This document shows, in pieces, positions 17,927 through 28,844 of a stretch of 64,000 nucleotides of DNA; within the stretch, counting starts at the first letter, position 1, and each line of letters begins with the position of its first letter. The position numbers and the translations under genes were made by a program. This DNA is from Blastococcus colisei (lineage in GTDB: Bacteria; Actinomycetota; Actinomycetes; Mycobacteriales; Geodermatophilaceae). The DNA lies in the NCBI RefSeq assembly GCF_006717095.1, contig NZ_VFQE01000001.1, positions 3,782,001-3,846,000 on the forward strand, given 5' to 3'. The notes under the pieces are model-generated. The model had not been told where the DNA came from. It saw only the letters and a list, made by a program, of their open reading frames with translations, and did no database searches.

Positions 17927-18672
17927 GTCTAGTCTCCTCCGGTCGACGACCACTCCCGCCGTATCGGCACAATGACGCCGGTGCTGGCGAGGGACGGTGT
18001 TCACCTCCCCACATCGGGTGCCCCGGTCGCCCGCGCGGTCGGCCGCCCGCCGCCCACAATTCACGGCAGGACAGCAGGCGCGACACGGGAGGGCACGGGC
18101 CGCAGACACAGCAATACCGCAACTAGCCCCACAAAGCGACCATCCGAGTGACCGCCGCGAAGAGATCAAGGGAACTGCCTCGGGTTCAGTTGACTCCCTG
18201 GGATGCCCCCGGTTCGATGGAGTCGAGGCAGTGCCTGCATCCGGTAGCGCCGCCGAGATGGTCGACATGCCGCTGCAAGGCCGGGGGAAGCCACCGAGGT
18301 CCGGCCTGGAACACCGGCGCTCCCCGTGCTGTACCTCGCCGCGAGGATGTCCTCTGTCGGCGCGGGAAGCTCTACCGGCACCGGCCTGCTGATGGGCCCA
18401 GCCTGTTGTGTCAGGGCGCCTAGCAGCCTAATGGCCGCCCGCAGTCGTGCCCCGCGCTCGGCGGTATTTGGTGGGGGCGGCGCCGAGGAAGCGGGCGTCG
18501 GCGGCCGACCGGGGTCCACAGGCGCCGGTTGTGGCAGTTCGCGCGACCGTCCCTTCGCCGCTCCCGAGGAACTTGGCGGCGACTGCAATGTTTCACTCGC
18601 TGCGCTCTTCGGCGCGGTGGCGGAGTCGCTCGCTGAGGCGTCCCCTCCGGATCATGAGCCGGGCATGAGTGG
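17927..18672. other. Gene-poor stretch before the integration module
   Basis: About 745 bases with several open frames on both strands but no recognisable domain or good ribosome binding site. A minus-strand frame near 18300-18450 (LGALTQQAGPISRPVPVEL) has partial coding character only. The left part should contain the promoter of the GGDEF-EAL gene at 17926. Confidence 0.4.
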
Positions 18673-18888
18673 CTATCGGCGCAATGACTGCGCGTGCTGC
18701 TGTTCAGCTACCCAGCGGTCCACGTCTTGCCGCCGGTACACGACACGTCGACCGAGGCGGAAGCCGTCCGGCCCGACACCCAAATGCCGCCAGTAGCGCA
18801 GCGTGGCAACGGGAGTCCGGAGAAGCGCGGCTGCCTCGTCGAGGGTCAGCAGCTGCGCCGCCACGGTTGGTGCGATCTCATCGTTCAC
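18673..18888 (-). CDS. Excisionase-like helix-turn-helix protein
   Basis: A 71-residue MerR-like/HTH_17 protein: LLTLDEAAALLRTPVATLRY as helix-turn-helix, then GFRLGRRVVYRRQDVDRWVAE as wing. Such proteins beside a tyrosine integrase usually act as excisionases or directionality factors. GTG 18888 with GGAGGG at about 18898-18903 is preferred to the TTG at 18912. The integrase lies 540 bases upstream on the same strand, and the intervening DNA holds a fragment of another small gene. Confidence 0.75.
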   Translation of the reverse strand: MNDEIAPTVAAQLLTLDEAAALLRTPVATLRYWRHLGVGPDGFRLGRRVVYRRQDVDRWVAEQQHAQSLRR

Positions 18889-19220
18889 AGCCAAGGCCCT
18901 CCATGCAGTCAAAGCGGCGTAGTCGAAGTCGACCTGGGGAGCAACGCGGGCCGCCTGTGCTTCAGCCCCCGCATAACGAGCCTGCCGGCACTCCCCCTGT
19001 CTTTCTCCAGTCGCGTCCGGCTCTCTCTAGCGGCGAGTGTGTGCCACTCCCGGGCTCGGCATTCACGCAGACAGGAGAAAAACCGGAGGCTGCTGTCAAC
19101 AGCTCCGCCCGGCGCCGGGCTCCGGCCTGTCCGCGCCGCCGGCGCGTTCGCGCAGTGCGGCAGCGCCCGCCCGGCATCATGCGGGCTGCGTGACGACGCC
19201 GCACGGGCCCTTGTGGGGAG

Positions 19221-19340
19221 ATGACAAGCGAGTCGAGACGCGGCGCCGTCGCGCGCGAGTGCCTCGTCCTCTACCGAATCGACGACCTCCGCGCCTGGAT
19301 CGACGCCCAACCCGACCACGGCGATCTGAATAATGACATG
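19221..19340 (+). pseudogene. Fragment resembling the C-terminus of a small HTH protein
   Basis: About 40 codons with good third-position G/C read ARECLVLYRIDDLRAWIDAQ, like the wing and last helix of HTH_17/excisionase proteins (x-LYR-x-x-D-L-x-A-W). The helix-turn-helix part that should precede it is absent in this frame, and codon use collapses after PDHGD. It is probably a leftover of an earlier element. The rest of 18889-19429 shows nothing I can assign. Confidence 0.3.
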
Positions 19341-19429
19341 TCCCTCAGCGGCCGATACCGGCGCCGGTTGAGTACGCCGCTCACGGGCTTGCTCATCGCA
19401 ACCCGTTCAACCGCAGGCGGACAACGGCC

Positions 19430-20545
19430 TCAGGCCAATTGTTCGAGGACCTGCGCCGCTCCCGTGGCTCGCCGCTTGCGCCCGTAGTAGACGTCTTGCG
19501 TGATCGACGGCTTGGCGTGCCCCAACTGGTCGGCCGCGCTCCTTGCGGACAGACCGGCCTCGTCCATGAGCGTGGCCACCGTCTTGCGGAAGGCGTGGGA
19601 TGTGACCCCCGGCATCCCCATTTGAAGAAAGGCCTCACGGAGGGCCCGGCGGGTGTTGCTGGGATCTCGAAGCCTTCGGCTCCGCGGCGCGGGGAAGACC
19701 GGCCCGCTCGACGGCCCGCGTCGTCGCAGCATCTCGACACACCAGCTCGGCAGCTCGAGCACCCGCTCCCCCGCCACCGACTTGGGGCGACTGACAACCA
19801 GTCCTTGACCCTTGACCCGCAGGACCGTGCCCCGCACCGTGACGGTGCCGGCGGCGAGGTCGACGTCTGACCATGTAATGGCACAGGCCTCACCGATGCG
19901 CAGACCGGTGGCGGCGATGAACGCCACCAGCTCCGGCAAATCTCGCTCGCGCGCCCTCGCGTCCCCGCTGAGCCACGTCCGCACGGCCTTGACCTCGACC
20001 ACCGTCAGCGAGCGAGGCGGATGCCGTGGCTTGTTCGGGATGCGGGCCACGTCCCGGCAAGGGTTGGACTTCAACGCATCGTGGCGACAGGCGAGTGCGC
20101 AGATGCCGCTGATGACGGATTTCGTCATCTTCGCCAGGGCAGGACCGTGCGCGGCTCTCACCGCCGAGAGGTGACGATCCAGCAGCCCGACGCTGATCTC
20201 CCGCAACCGCACGCCGCCCAACGCGGGGAGCACCTGGCGGTCGAGCCGATCTCGGTAGGCCTGCATGGTCGACGGGCTCTTGCCTTCGAGCTCACTGAAC
20301 CACTTCTCCGCGACGTCGGCGACCTTGGTCTCCGGCGCGATGTCGTGGGCATCCCCGGATCGCCCGCGTTCTCGTAGGGCCACGGCCAAGGCCCGCTCGG
20401 CGGCGCCCTTGGTCTTGGCTTGTCGCTCGACCTGCCGAGTCACCCCGTCCCAGTCCCGGAAGAGACACGTTGCGCGGTAGCCAGAGGGCTGTCGATAGAT
20501 CCGGACGCGGCCGTGCGTCCCGAGCTCCAAGTGCGGTCTTCCCAC
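19430..20545 (-). CDS. Tyrosine recombinase (phage-type integrase)
   Basis: A 371-residue site-specific integrase. The N-terminal arm-binding part carries VRIYRQPSGYRATCLFRDWD, the SAM-like core-binding domain SPSTMQAYRDRLDRQVLPAL, and the catalytic domain has Arg in ATGLRIGEACAI, Lys in RPKSVAGERV, His-x-x-Arg in SHAFRKTVATLMDEAG, His in QLGHAKPS and the nucleophile Tyr in DVYYGRK. All catalytic residues are present. GTG 20545 is chosen because GAGGAGG stands five bases upstream; the ATG at 20632 lacks a site. It lies 200 bases from a truncated tRNA-Lys, the expected place for the integrase of a tRNA-targeting element. Confidence 0.92.
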   Translation of the reverse strand: MGRPHLELGTHGRVRIYRQPSGYRATCLFRDWDGVTRQVERQAKTKGAAERALAVALRERGRSGDAHDIAPETKVADVAEKWFSELEGKSPSTMQAYRDRLDRQVLPALGGVRLREISVGLLDRHLSAVRAAHGPALAKMTKSVISGICALACRHDALKSNPCRDVARIPNKPRHPPRSLTVVEVKAVRTWLSGDARARERDLPELVAFIAATGLRIGEACAITWSDVDLAAGTVTVRGTVLRVKGQGLVVSRPKSVAGERVLELPSWCVEMLRRRGPSSGPVFPAPRSRRLRDPSNTRRALREAFLQMGMPGVTSHAFRKTVATLMDEAGLSARSAADQLGHAKPSITQDVYYGRKRRATGAAQVLEQLA

Positions 20546-20743
20546 GAAGGCCTCCTCGTGCAGTGAAGTCGGACGCTGCACACGTGGTTTCAGACCCCCA
20601 TAGCTTATGGCCCTGAGCCATAGTTTACCCATAGAAAACGTTCAGCATCGCTCGATGATGATCAACGGTGTCAGACGAGCAACGAGCCGATGAACTGGAC
20701 TTTTGCGACACAGCCGTCAGGGTCCGATAACGATCAATCACCA

Positions 20744-20791
20744 AGACTCTTAATCAGCGGGTTCGGGGTTCGAGTCCCTGATGGCGCACCA
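20744..20791 (+). other. Attachment site: 3' half of tRNA-Lys(CTT)
   Basis: The sequence CTCTTAA is a lysine CTT anticodon loop. It is followed by a T-arm (CGGGG TTCGAGT CCCTG, with the stem pairing), then ATGGCGC, A and CCA, which is a tRNA 3' end. The anticodon 5' stem and everything before it do not match: no GCGCCAT acceptor strand and no D-arm occur in the preceding 80 bases. This is a 3' tRNA fragment as left at one end of an element integrated by the neighbouring tyrosine recombinase. With a plus-strand tRNA, the complete gene should lie to the left, and none is seen in this window. Confidence 0.75.
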
Positions 20792-20814
20792 CACGGTAGG
20801 CCCCTGACCAGGGG

Positions 20815-21626
20815 TTTCGGTCCCACAGAGCAAGATCGTCCCGACTTCGAGGCGGCTGGCCGTCCGCGAACAGTCCGGAGAAGTTCTCCTCAGCCTTCTC
20901 CGAATGGCCTTTGCGCATAACGCCGGCGAGTCAGCGGCTCCTCCGTGGAGGGGGCACCAGGGGGCGTATTCGTGGCAGGTGACCAGCGGGCGATGACAAC
21001 CTCCCACGCTGGCCACCCATTTCGATCTGACACGAGTTCAGCCGGGTGTGAGACATCTAGAGCGGTAGTGGAGGAGGGCCTGAAGGCGCGGGGCGGCTCC
21101 CTCGTATGAGACCGCGTCCGCCTCGATGCCTCACCGTCCGGGAGGGCGACGAGTGGACGTAGGGCCGCGCCCAGAGCGCGTCCAAGATCCCGATGGGCGA
21201 GCCGCCGCGGCTCGACGGGCTTTCCCGAGGCCGATCCCCTTACGTCATCTGCCGCAGCGGCGGCCGGCAAGTCCATGGTGAGCGAGACCGGCCAGGCCCC
21301 CTTCGTGCGTTGAGTGACCGGCGCGCCGAGTCGGATGATCCAGAACTTTCGAGGTGCGCAACTCGGTGGGCGCCGACCGTATCGTGTGAGTCTCCGTCAC
21401 GTGACGCATTGCGACCGCCGTGCCGTCGGTTGCGTACTTTCCTGACAGCTCCATCGCGGCCGCAGTAGTTCGCTGATTTCCTTCGCGCGTCGCAGTAGGA
21501 CATGTGAGTTCGATCGCAGACAGGACCCGAGGAGCGCCTTTCCGGCGGCTCGGATCTCCTGGTTCGAGTCGGCTGCGACGTCATGTCGGTGACCGCCTGC
21601 AGTGGGCGGTCGTGGGAAGGACGCGC
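20815..21626. other. Gene-free stretch after the attachment site
   Basis: About 810 bases. A short CCCC/GGGG hairpin followed by TTT (20801-20817) right after the tRNA end may be the old tRNA terminator. Open frames on the minus strand here look like chance frames in GC-rich DNA. The final 20 bases hold GGGAAGG, the ribosome binding site of the DUF4331 gene. Confidence 0.45.
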
Positions 21627-23480
21627 ATGCTCAGTTCCGAACGACTGCTCCAGAGGCGGGGTAGCCGTGCCACCGCCCTGTTCGCCGCAGGCGGCCTGCT
21701 CGCCGGCTCCACCGTGATCGGGCTCCTGCCCACCATGGCCGGAGCCTCCAGTCACCGCGAGGCACCGCTGATCCTCGGCGACCCGCTCGTGGACAACACC
21801 GACGTCTACGCCTTCTCGAGCCCGGAGAACACCGACAACGTCGTGCTGATCGCCAACTGGGGACCGTTCCAGGAGCCCGTCCAGGGACCGAACTTCTACC
21901 CCTGGGCCGAGGATGCCGAGTACCTGATCAACATCGACAACAACGGTGACGCCGTCGCCGACCTGATCTACCGCTGGCGGTTCACCACCGAGGACCTCCG
22001 CGGCACCGACACGTTCCTCTACAACAACGGCCCGGTCACCTCGCTCGACGACGAGAACCTCCTCTACCGGCAGTACTTCACCCTGGACGTGAGCACCGAC
22101 GGCGGGGCGACGTACGGGGCCCCGGTGGCCGAAGGTCAAGCTTCGCCGTCCTACACCGGCATGGCCAGCATGGGCACCTCTCAGGACTACGTGGACAACC
22201 TGCGGACCCCGGCGGAGACCGAGGTCGAGGGCGGGGGCATGACGCTGACCACCCAGACGGAGGACCCCTTCTTCCTGGACATCCGGGTCTTCGACCTGCT
22301 CTACGGCGCCGACCTCTCCGAGCGCGGCACGGACACGCTGGCCGGGTACAACGCGAACAGCATCGTGCTCGAGGTCCCCAAGGACCAGGTGGCGATCGGC
22401 GGCAACGCCGGCGAGAACCCGGTCATCGGGGTCTGGAGCACGACCACCCGCCCGACCCTGCGCGACGCCGACGGCACGGCCGCCGATGCCAACACCGGGT
22501 TCACCCAGGTGTCCCGCCTCGGCCAGCCCCTGGTCAACGAGGTCGTCGTCCCGGCGGGCCTCAAGGACGCGTTCAACTCGATCTCCCCCGCCCAGGACGC
22601 CGATGCGGCCGACGGCGCAGTCGTCGCCCGGGTCCTCGACCCGGAGGTGCCCAGGTTGATCGAGGCCATCTACGGCATCCCGGCACCGCCGACCCCGAGG
22701 TACGACATCTTCGAGGTCTTCCTCACCGGCATCGTCACCAACGAGGTGGTGGACGTCGACGGTGACCCGGCCACGCCGAACCCGATCAACGTGGACCTCA
22801 ACTCGCAGGCGCTGAACGCGGCAGCGGATCCGGCCGCCTTCCAGCCCTCGGAGATGCTTCGGCTGAACATGTCGATCACCGGGCCGACCGGGCTGGACGA
22901 AAAGCCACTGCACGAGGCCAGCCGGCTCGGTGTCGTGGGTGGTGACATCCAGGGCTTCCCGAACGGTCGCCGTCTGGCCGACGATGTCGTGGACATCGAG
23001 ATCCTCGCGCTCGAGGGGATCTACGACGTCAGCAACGTGCCGGCCGACCGCCAGGCTGCCTTCGAAGCACTGAAGGGTGGCGACCTGGTCGACTCGAACG
23101 ACAACGCCTTCAGCGCCTCGTTCCCCTACATCGCCGGCCCGAACACGCAGGCGGTCAACAAGGGCGGCGGCACGGGTGCCGGCGGAACCGACACGCCCGA
23201 CGGGAACGGCACTCCCGGAAAGCCCGTCGCTCCGGCGGAGCAGCCGGCCGCGCCGGCTCCTGGCAAGCCGATTGCTGACAAGCCGGCCGCCTCGGCGGGT
23301 CAGCCGGTGGCCAACAGGTACCCGCGGGGTGGGGTGGAGACCGGCGCGGGTGGCGTCGAGGACACCCTGATCCCGGCACTCACGGGATCGGCCGCGCTCC
23401 TGCTCATCGGGGCCGGCGCCGGATCGCTCATCCGCGGCCGGGCGCTGCGCCGAGCGGAGGGTTCCACCACGGAGGGCTGA
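21627..23480 (+). CDS. DUF4331 surface protein with sorting-like C-terminus
   Basis: A 617-residue exported DUF4331 protein. A signal segment (RATALFAAGGLLAGSTVIGL) precedes the family start SSHREAPLILGDPLVDNTDVY; the domain continues with VVLIANWGPFQEP, FYPWAEDAEYLINIDNN and FGV-like repeats to about residue 510. The tail is Gly/Pro/Ala-rich, then VETG (570-573), a hydrophobic segment (ALTGSAALLLIGAGAGSLI) and Arg-rich end, the layout of a cell-wall sorting signal. The next gene is a sortase. ATG 21627 has GGGAAGG upstream. The function of DUF4331 is unknown; relatives have been noted beside TPR and NicO proteins. Confidence 0.88.
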   Translation: MLSSERLLQRRGSRATALFAAGGLLAGSTVIGLLPTMAGASSHREAPLILGDPLVDNTDVYAFSSPENTDNVVLIANWGPFQEPVQGPNFYPWAEDAEYLINIDNNGDAVADLIYRWRFTTEDLRGTDTFLYNNGPVTSLDDENLLYRQYFTLDVSTDGGATYGAPVAEGQASPSYTGMASMGTSQDYVDNLRTPAETEVEGGGMTLTTQTEDPFFLDIRVFDLLYGADLSERGTDTLAGYNANSIVLEVPKDQVAIGGNAGENPVIGVWSTTTRPTLRDADGTAADANTGFTQVSRLGQPLVNEVVVPAGLKDAFNSISPAQDADAADGAVVARVLDPEVPRLIEAIYGIPAPPTPRYDIFEVFLTGIVTNEVVDVDGDPATPNPINVDLNSQALNAAADPAAFQPSEMLRLNMSITGPTGLDEKPLHEASRLGVVGGDIQGFPNGRRLADDVVDIEILALEGIYDVSNVPADRQAAFEALKGGDLVDSNDNAFSASFPYIAGPNTQAVNKGGGTGAGGTDTPDGNGTPGKPVAPAEQPAAPAPGKPIADKPAASAGQPVANRYPRGGVETGAGGVEDTLIPALTGSAALLLIGAGAGSLIRGRALRRAEGSTTEG

Positions 23481-23489
23481 CCGCTCGAC

Positions 23490-23526
23490 GGCTGTGGGGT
23501 GTGGCTTCCCGCCGCACCCCACAGCC
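23490..23526. terminator. Hairpin between DUF4331 and sortase genes
   Basis: GGCTGTGGGGTG (23490-23501) pairs perfectly with CACCCCACAGCC (23515-23526) around a 13-base loop. There is no T-run. It could be a partial terminator that lowers sortase expression relative to the abundant surface protein, or an mRNA stabiliser. Confidence 0.6.
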
Positions 23527-23584
23527 ACGCCCCCCGGGCGAACTTCTTCCCGACGGCGCGAGAACAGGCCACAGGAGGTCCTTG

Positions 23585-24400
23585 TTGTCCAGCACGAACC
23601 CCGAACAGCCCTCGTCGGCTCCCGATGACGGTTCGGGCCGAGCCCCATTGGTCGAGTCCGAACTGCGCCACGCCGACGAGCCCGGCCCCGCCCGCCGCCG
23701 CGGCATCCCGGTCTGGCTGCTCCCGGCACTGGGTGCGCTCGCGGCCGGACTGCTCGTGGGCTATGTCGTCTTCGGGGACGCTGAGGCGTCTCGTCCGGCG
23801 AGTGCCGCCCCGTCGGTCGCGGCCGAAGCCCCTGGCGACCAGGCACAGGTGCCGACGGTGGTCAGCGCGCTGGCCCGGGCCGAGCCCGTCCAGGTCGACA
23901 TCCCGGCCATCGAGGTGAGCTCCCCGCTGGTCGATCTCGGTCTCAACGGGGACGGCACCCTCGAGGTGCCGGTCGACTACGCCAAGGCCGGTTGGTTCAC
24001 CGGCGGCAGCTACCCGGGGGACCCCCAGGGGCCACCGGCGCTGATCGCCGGCCACGTCGACGACGTCACCGGCCCGGCCGTCTTCTACCGGTTGACGGAG
24101 CTGGCGATCGGTGACGAGGTGCTGGTCACCCGCGCCGACAACACCGTCGCGGTGTTCGCCGTCAGCGACGCCCAGCAGTATCCCAAGGACGCGCTACCGA
24201 CTGACGAGATCTACGCGCCGGTCGACGGCTCGGAGATCGTGCTCATCACGTGCACCGGGGACTTCGACCAGTCCGCGCGGTCCTACGAGGACAACTACGT
24301 CGTCCGGGCCACGCTCGACTTGGAGCGGTCACTCGAGGAGAGCGACGAGCGCATCGCCGCCGGCACGACCGCTCCCGTCGGCGACCTGCCGAACGTCTGA
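23585..24400 (+). CDS. Class E/F-like sortase
   Basis: A 271-residue membrane-anchored transpeptidase. A cytoplasmic tail (AD-EPGPARRRG) precedes one membrane segment (LLPALGALAAGLLVGYVVF), then the sortase fold begins at VQVDIPAIEVSSPLV. Catalytic His 157 lies in LIAGHVDD, Cys 223 in VLITCTGDFD and Arg 241 in NYVVRA, the full triad. AGGAGG at 23573-23578 points to TTG 23585 (six-base spacing). Class F-type sortases of actinobacteria are short and often free-standing; here the likely substrate is the DUF4331 protein encoded just upstream. It is the only candidate sorting tail I see nearby. Confidence 0.88.
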   Translation: MSSTNPEQPSSAPDDGSGRAPLVESELRHADEPGPARRRGIPVWLLPALGALAAGLLVGYVVFGDAEASRPASAAPSVAAEAPGDQAQVPTVVSALARAEPVQVDIPAIEVSSPLVDLGLNGDGTLEVPVDYAKAGWFTGGSYPGDPQGPPALIAGHVDDVTGPAVFYRLTELAIGDEVLVTRADNTVAVFAVSDAQQYPKDALPTDEIYAPVDGSEIVLITCTGDFDQSARSYEDNYVVRATLDLERSLEESDERIAAGTTAPVGDLPNV

Positions 24401-24402
24401 GC

Positions 24403-25709
24403 ATGCGCACCCGTACCGCGGTCAGCGCGGTGATCGCCGGCGTCCTGCTCCTCGTGGTCGCCGTCGCAGCCGCCTACACAGCCTCCGTCGACAAGGACGC
24501 CGCCGCGCCGCAGCAGGTCACGGCGGTTGCCCGGGTCGATCCGATCGCGGCGTCCATCGACGCCGCGCAGCGCAGGCTGGAAGAGGTCCCGGGTGACTAC
24601 ACGACCTGGGCGCAACTGGGCTCGGCCTACGTGGAGCAGGCACGGGTGACCGCAGACCCGTCCTACTACGACAAGGCCGACGGCGCCTTCCAGGAGTCGC
24701 TCGCCCTGCGGCCGGAAGGCAACGACGCCGCGCTCAGCGGCCAAGGCGCTCTCGCCAACGCCCGGCACGATTTCGCCGCCGCGGCCGATCTGGCCGAGCG
24801 GGCGCTGGCGATCAACGACTACAGCGCGACGGCGTGGGGTGTGCTCACCGATGCCCGCACCCAGCTCGGGGACTACGCGGGGGCGACCGAGGCGCTGCAG
24901 CGGATGCTGGCGCTGCGGCCGGGTCTAGCCTCATTCACCCGGGCGTCCTACGACGCGGAGCTGCACGGCGACCTGGTCGCTGCGCGTTCGGCGCTGGAGC
25001 AGGCGCTGGCGACCACGGACGGTGGCGCAGGGGAAGCCTTCTGCCGCACCTACCTGGGCGGCCTGGCGTTCTCCACCGGGGATCTGGACGAGGCTGCCGC
25101 GCAGTTCGACGCCGGCCTGCAGGCCGTCCCGGGCGACACCGCCTTGCTGCTCGGCCGCGCCCGCGTGCTCGCGGCCCGCGGCGACGAGACATCAGCGGTG
25201 GAGACCTTCCAGGCGGTGGTGAACGCGAGTCCGCTACCGGAGCACCTGGTCGAGTTCGGCGCCTACCTGGAGTCGCAGGGACGGACCGATGAAGCCGAGC
25301 AGCAGTTCGCGCTGGTCGAGACGGTGCGTGCCCTGTTCGAGGCGAACGGGGCGTCCGACGACCTGACCATGGCCCTGTTCGCCGCCGACCACGGCGATCC
25401 GGCGACCGCACTGGCCGCGGCACAGGCGGAGTTCGAGCGGCGGCAGAACATCGACTCCCACGATGCGCTGGCCTGGGCACTGCACGCTGCCGGGCGCGAC
25501 GCCGAGGCGCTGCCCCACGCCCAGCAGGCGACGGCGCTCGGCGGCGCCAGCGCACTGTTCCTCTACCACCGTGGGACGATCGAGGCGGCGCTGGGCCAGG
25601 TCGACCAGGCACGCGCGACGCTGACGAGCGCGCTGGACACCAATCCGCACTTCTCCCCGCTGCACGCGCCCCGAGCCGAGGACCTACTGGCCTCCCTGGG
25701 CGGCCGTCC

Positions 25710-25713
<4 letters not shown>
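24403..25713 (+). CDS. TPR-repeat membrane or exported protein
   Basis: A 436-residue protein with an N-terminal hydrophobic segment (TAVSAVIAGVLLLVVAVAAAY) and then tetratricopeptide repeats over most of its length, for example TTWAQLGSAYVEQARV, AAADLAERALAINDYSATAW, ALQRMLALRPGLASFTRA, DEAAAQFDAGLQAVPGDTAL and GQVDQARATLTSALDTNPHF. TPR arrays mediate protein contacts; here it may scaffold the surface protein or metal transporter. Its ATG lies two bases after the sortase stop and its stop overlaps the next gene by four bases, so the cluster is one operon. No catalytic domain is visible. Confidence 0.85.
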
Positions 25714-27395
<1,682 letters not shown>

Positions 27396-27639
27396 CTGGC
27401 GCACAGAGAAGGGCCACCTTCGCGGGGACCGCCGCCGGGTGACGTCGCCCTGGCCACAGAACAACCTGCTTCGCAGTGATGGATCGCCTGGACCGCTGTC
27501 CTCGTCGTCGAAAATCACTTCGTGAGCGCCGCTCGGTTCCCCCGGTCTCTCCGACGACGTGGCCGGGCGACGCGAGGGCCGGCCCGGCCGTGCAGGTATC
27601 GGCACTCGTGCGTTACCACGCCCGAGCCGGATCGCCCGG

Positions 27640-27880
27640 GCAGCTGCCTCCGCGGGGTCGGCTCCTGTTCGCGGTGGCTTCGTCGTCGCCGTCGGCTTCG
27701 GCATCGTGGCCCCCGCCATCCCGCTGTTCGCTCGCTCGTTCGGCCTCGGCACCACAGCGGTCGGACTGGCGGTGAACGCCTTCGCGTTCTTCCGAGTCGT
27801 TTCCCTTCGGCGGTGGGCCGCAGCTGGAGCGTCTCGGCGAGCGCGCCGTCGTCACCACCGGAGGCACGAACCAGACTGAG
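27640..27880 (+). pseudogene. N-terminal remnant of an MFS transporter
   Basis: FVVAVGFGIVAPAIPLFARS, then FGLGTTAVGLAVNAFAFFRV (about 27670-27800), is the first two membrane segments of a major facilitator protein. Directly after, another frame gives QLERLGERAVVTTGG, the loop 2-3 region (R-L-G-E-R). The remaining ten or so segments are missing. The gene was truncated and frameshifted. It lies between the NicO operon and another wrecked gene. Confidence 0.6.
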
Positions 27881-27982
27881 CCGAGGCCCGTCCGATGAGC
27901 GCCGCCTGATGGGCGATCACCATTGCGCCGTCGCGCTTCATGCGACCCCCGGTGTCAGGGCGCCGCGGCGACAGGCCGGTAG

Positions 27983-28446
27983 TCAGCTGACCTGCTGCAT
28001 CTCGAACGTCTGCGCGAACGAAGCGGCGAAGGCGGCCTCGTCCAGGGGCGCTGCACCGGTGCCGGTCCGCTGCAGGAAGATCAGCCGCTGTCCGTCGGTG
28101 GCCACGGCCAGCAGGCCCGCGTTGTCAGGTTGGTGCCGTCGGGGCTCCGGAGGGAGACGGTGAAGCGGACGTCGTCGCTCGAGTCGCCCAGCTCGGGCAC
28201 CTCCAGCTCGGCGAAGTTTGATGGTGGCGGTGCTGCCGTCGGGCGCGTCGACGGTCACCTAGGAGCACTGGGCTAGCAACCCGTCGAACTGCGACGCCTG
28301 ACCCGCGACCTGCTCGCTCTCCGCCAAGACCTGGACGATCACGCCGGAGGCACTGGTGTCCGACTGGGCGACGATGGCGCCGAAGTCCTCCGGCGTCATC
28401 TGTATCGCGCCGACGCTCTGCCCGCATTCTTCCGTCGTGTTTGACC
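27983..28446 (-). pseudogene. Secreted or lipoprotein gene with nonsense codon and two indels
   Basis: Reading the minus strand from 28446: AIQMTPEDFGAIVAQSDTSA and QVAGQASQFDGLLAQCS are followed by TAG (28259-28261). The same frame resumes as VTVDAPDGSTATI. Then one extra A shifts into FAELEVPELGDSSDDVRFTV, and a later change shifts back to LLAVATDGQRLIFLQRTGTG and FAASFAQTFEMQQVS. All pieces have excellent third-position G/C, so the decay is recent. The N-terminus with any signal peptide is missing; coding character fades at about 28450, close to the tRNA-like repeat at 28497. Family unknown; it resembles small actinobacterial sensor or lipoprotein domains. Confidence 0.65.
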
Positions 28447-28496
28447 CACCTTTGCGGCTCGGACAGCGCGATGCCGGCTGGCTCCTCGAGCGCGGC

Positions 28497-28513
28497 GTCC
28501 CTGATGGCGCACC
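28497..28513 (+). repeat. 17-base copy of the tRNA-Lys 3' end (possible second attachment site)
   Basis: GTCCCTGATGGCGCACC is identical to 20774-20790, the end of the tRNA-Lys fragment. The bases before it do not resemble a tRNA. It sits exactly between a decayed truncated gene and a very long hairpin, as expected for the far end of an inserted segment. Confidence 0.5.
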
Positions 28514-28563
28514 CTCTCGACAGCGGCCCGGTCCACCAGGACCCGGGCCGCTGTCGAGAGGGT
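28511..28563. terminator. Very long hairpin after the tRNA-like repeat
   Basis: The 24-base arm 28511-28534 (starting ACCCTCTCGACAG) pairs with 28539-28563 around an ACCA loop, with only one bulged C. The first bases overlap the end of the tRNA-like repeat. In position it fits a tRNA-gene terminator, though it lacks a T-run and is unusually long. Confidence 0.65.
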
Positions 28564-28597
28564 GCATCCGGATCGGCCCTCGTGCGCGAATACCGTC

Positions 28598-28837
28598 GTG
28601 GGTTCTCTGTCTCCGCAGCAGTGCGAGTGGGTGGTCCGTCCCCTGATCGACGCGGGCCTGGGCCTGGACCGGATCAGGGATCTCGTCTTCCGGCTCGGGT
28701 TCGAGGCGATCGTCAGCGAGGGCCGGGGCACGGTCGCGCAGGTGACGACCATGGTCAGCGACGAACCGGCTCACGTACGTGCCGCCTGGCACGAGGTCAT
28801 CGACCGGATGATCGCGCTGCACGGAACGACGGTCTGA
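28598..28837 (+). CDS. Hypothetical protein (79 aa)
   Basis: A small soluble protein with strong third-position G/C: CEWVVRPLIDAGLGLDRIRD, LVFRLGFEAIVSEGRGTVAQ, EPAHVRAAWHEVIDRMIALHG. GTG 28598 is one possible start; GTG 28562, inside the preceding hairpin, would give 91 residues. No family is recognised. It is convergent with the small gene at 28845, seven bases away. Confidence 0.55.
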   Translation: MGSLSPQQCEWVVRPLIDAGLGLDRIRDLVFRLGFEAIVSEGRGTVAQVTTMVSDEPAHVRAAWHEVIDRMIALHGTTV

Positions 28838-28844
28838 TCGGGCT

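Noticed and set aside
18166-18588. 140-codon minus-strand gene
   Set aside because: Uneven codon use, no domain and no ribosome binding site; kept only as part of a gene-poor stretch.
20700-20791. Complete tRNA-Lys gene
   Set aside because: Acceptor 5' strand, D-arm and the 5' anticodon stem are missing; only the 3' half matches.
21240-23846. 868-codon minus-strand frame
   Set aside because: Antisense shadow of the DUF4331 gene; low-complexity and Arg/Val/Gly-rich, no domain.
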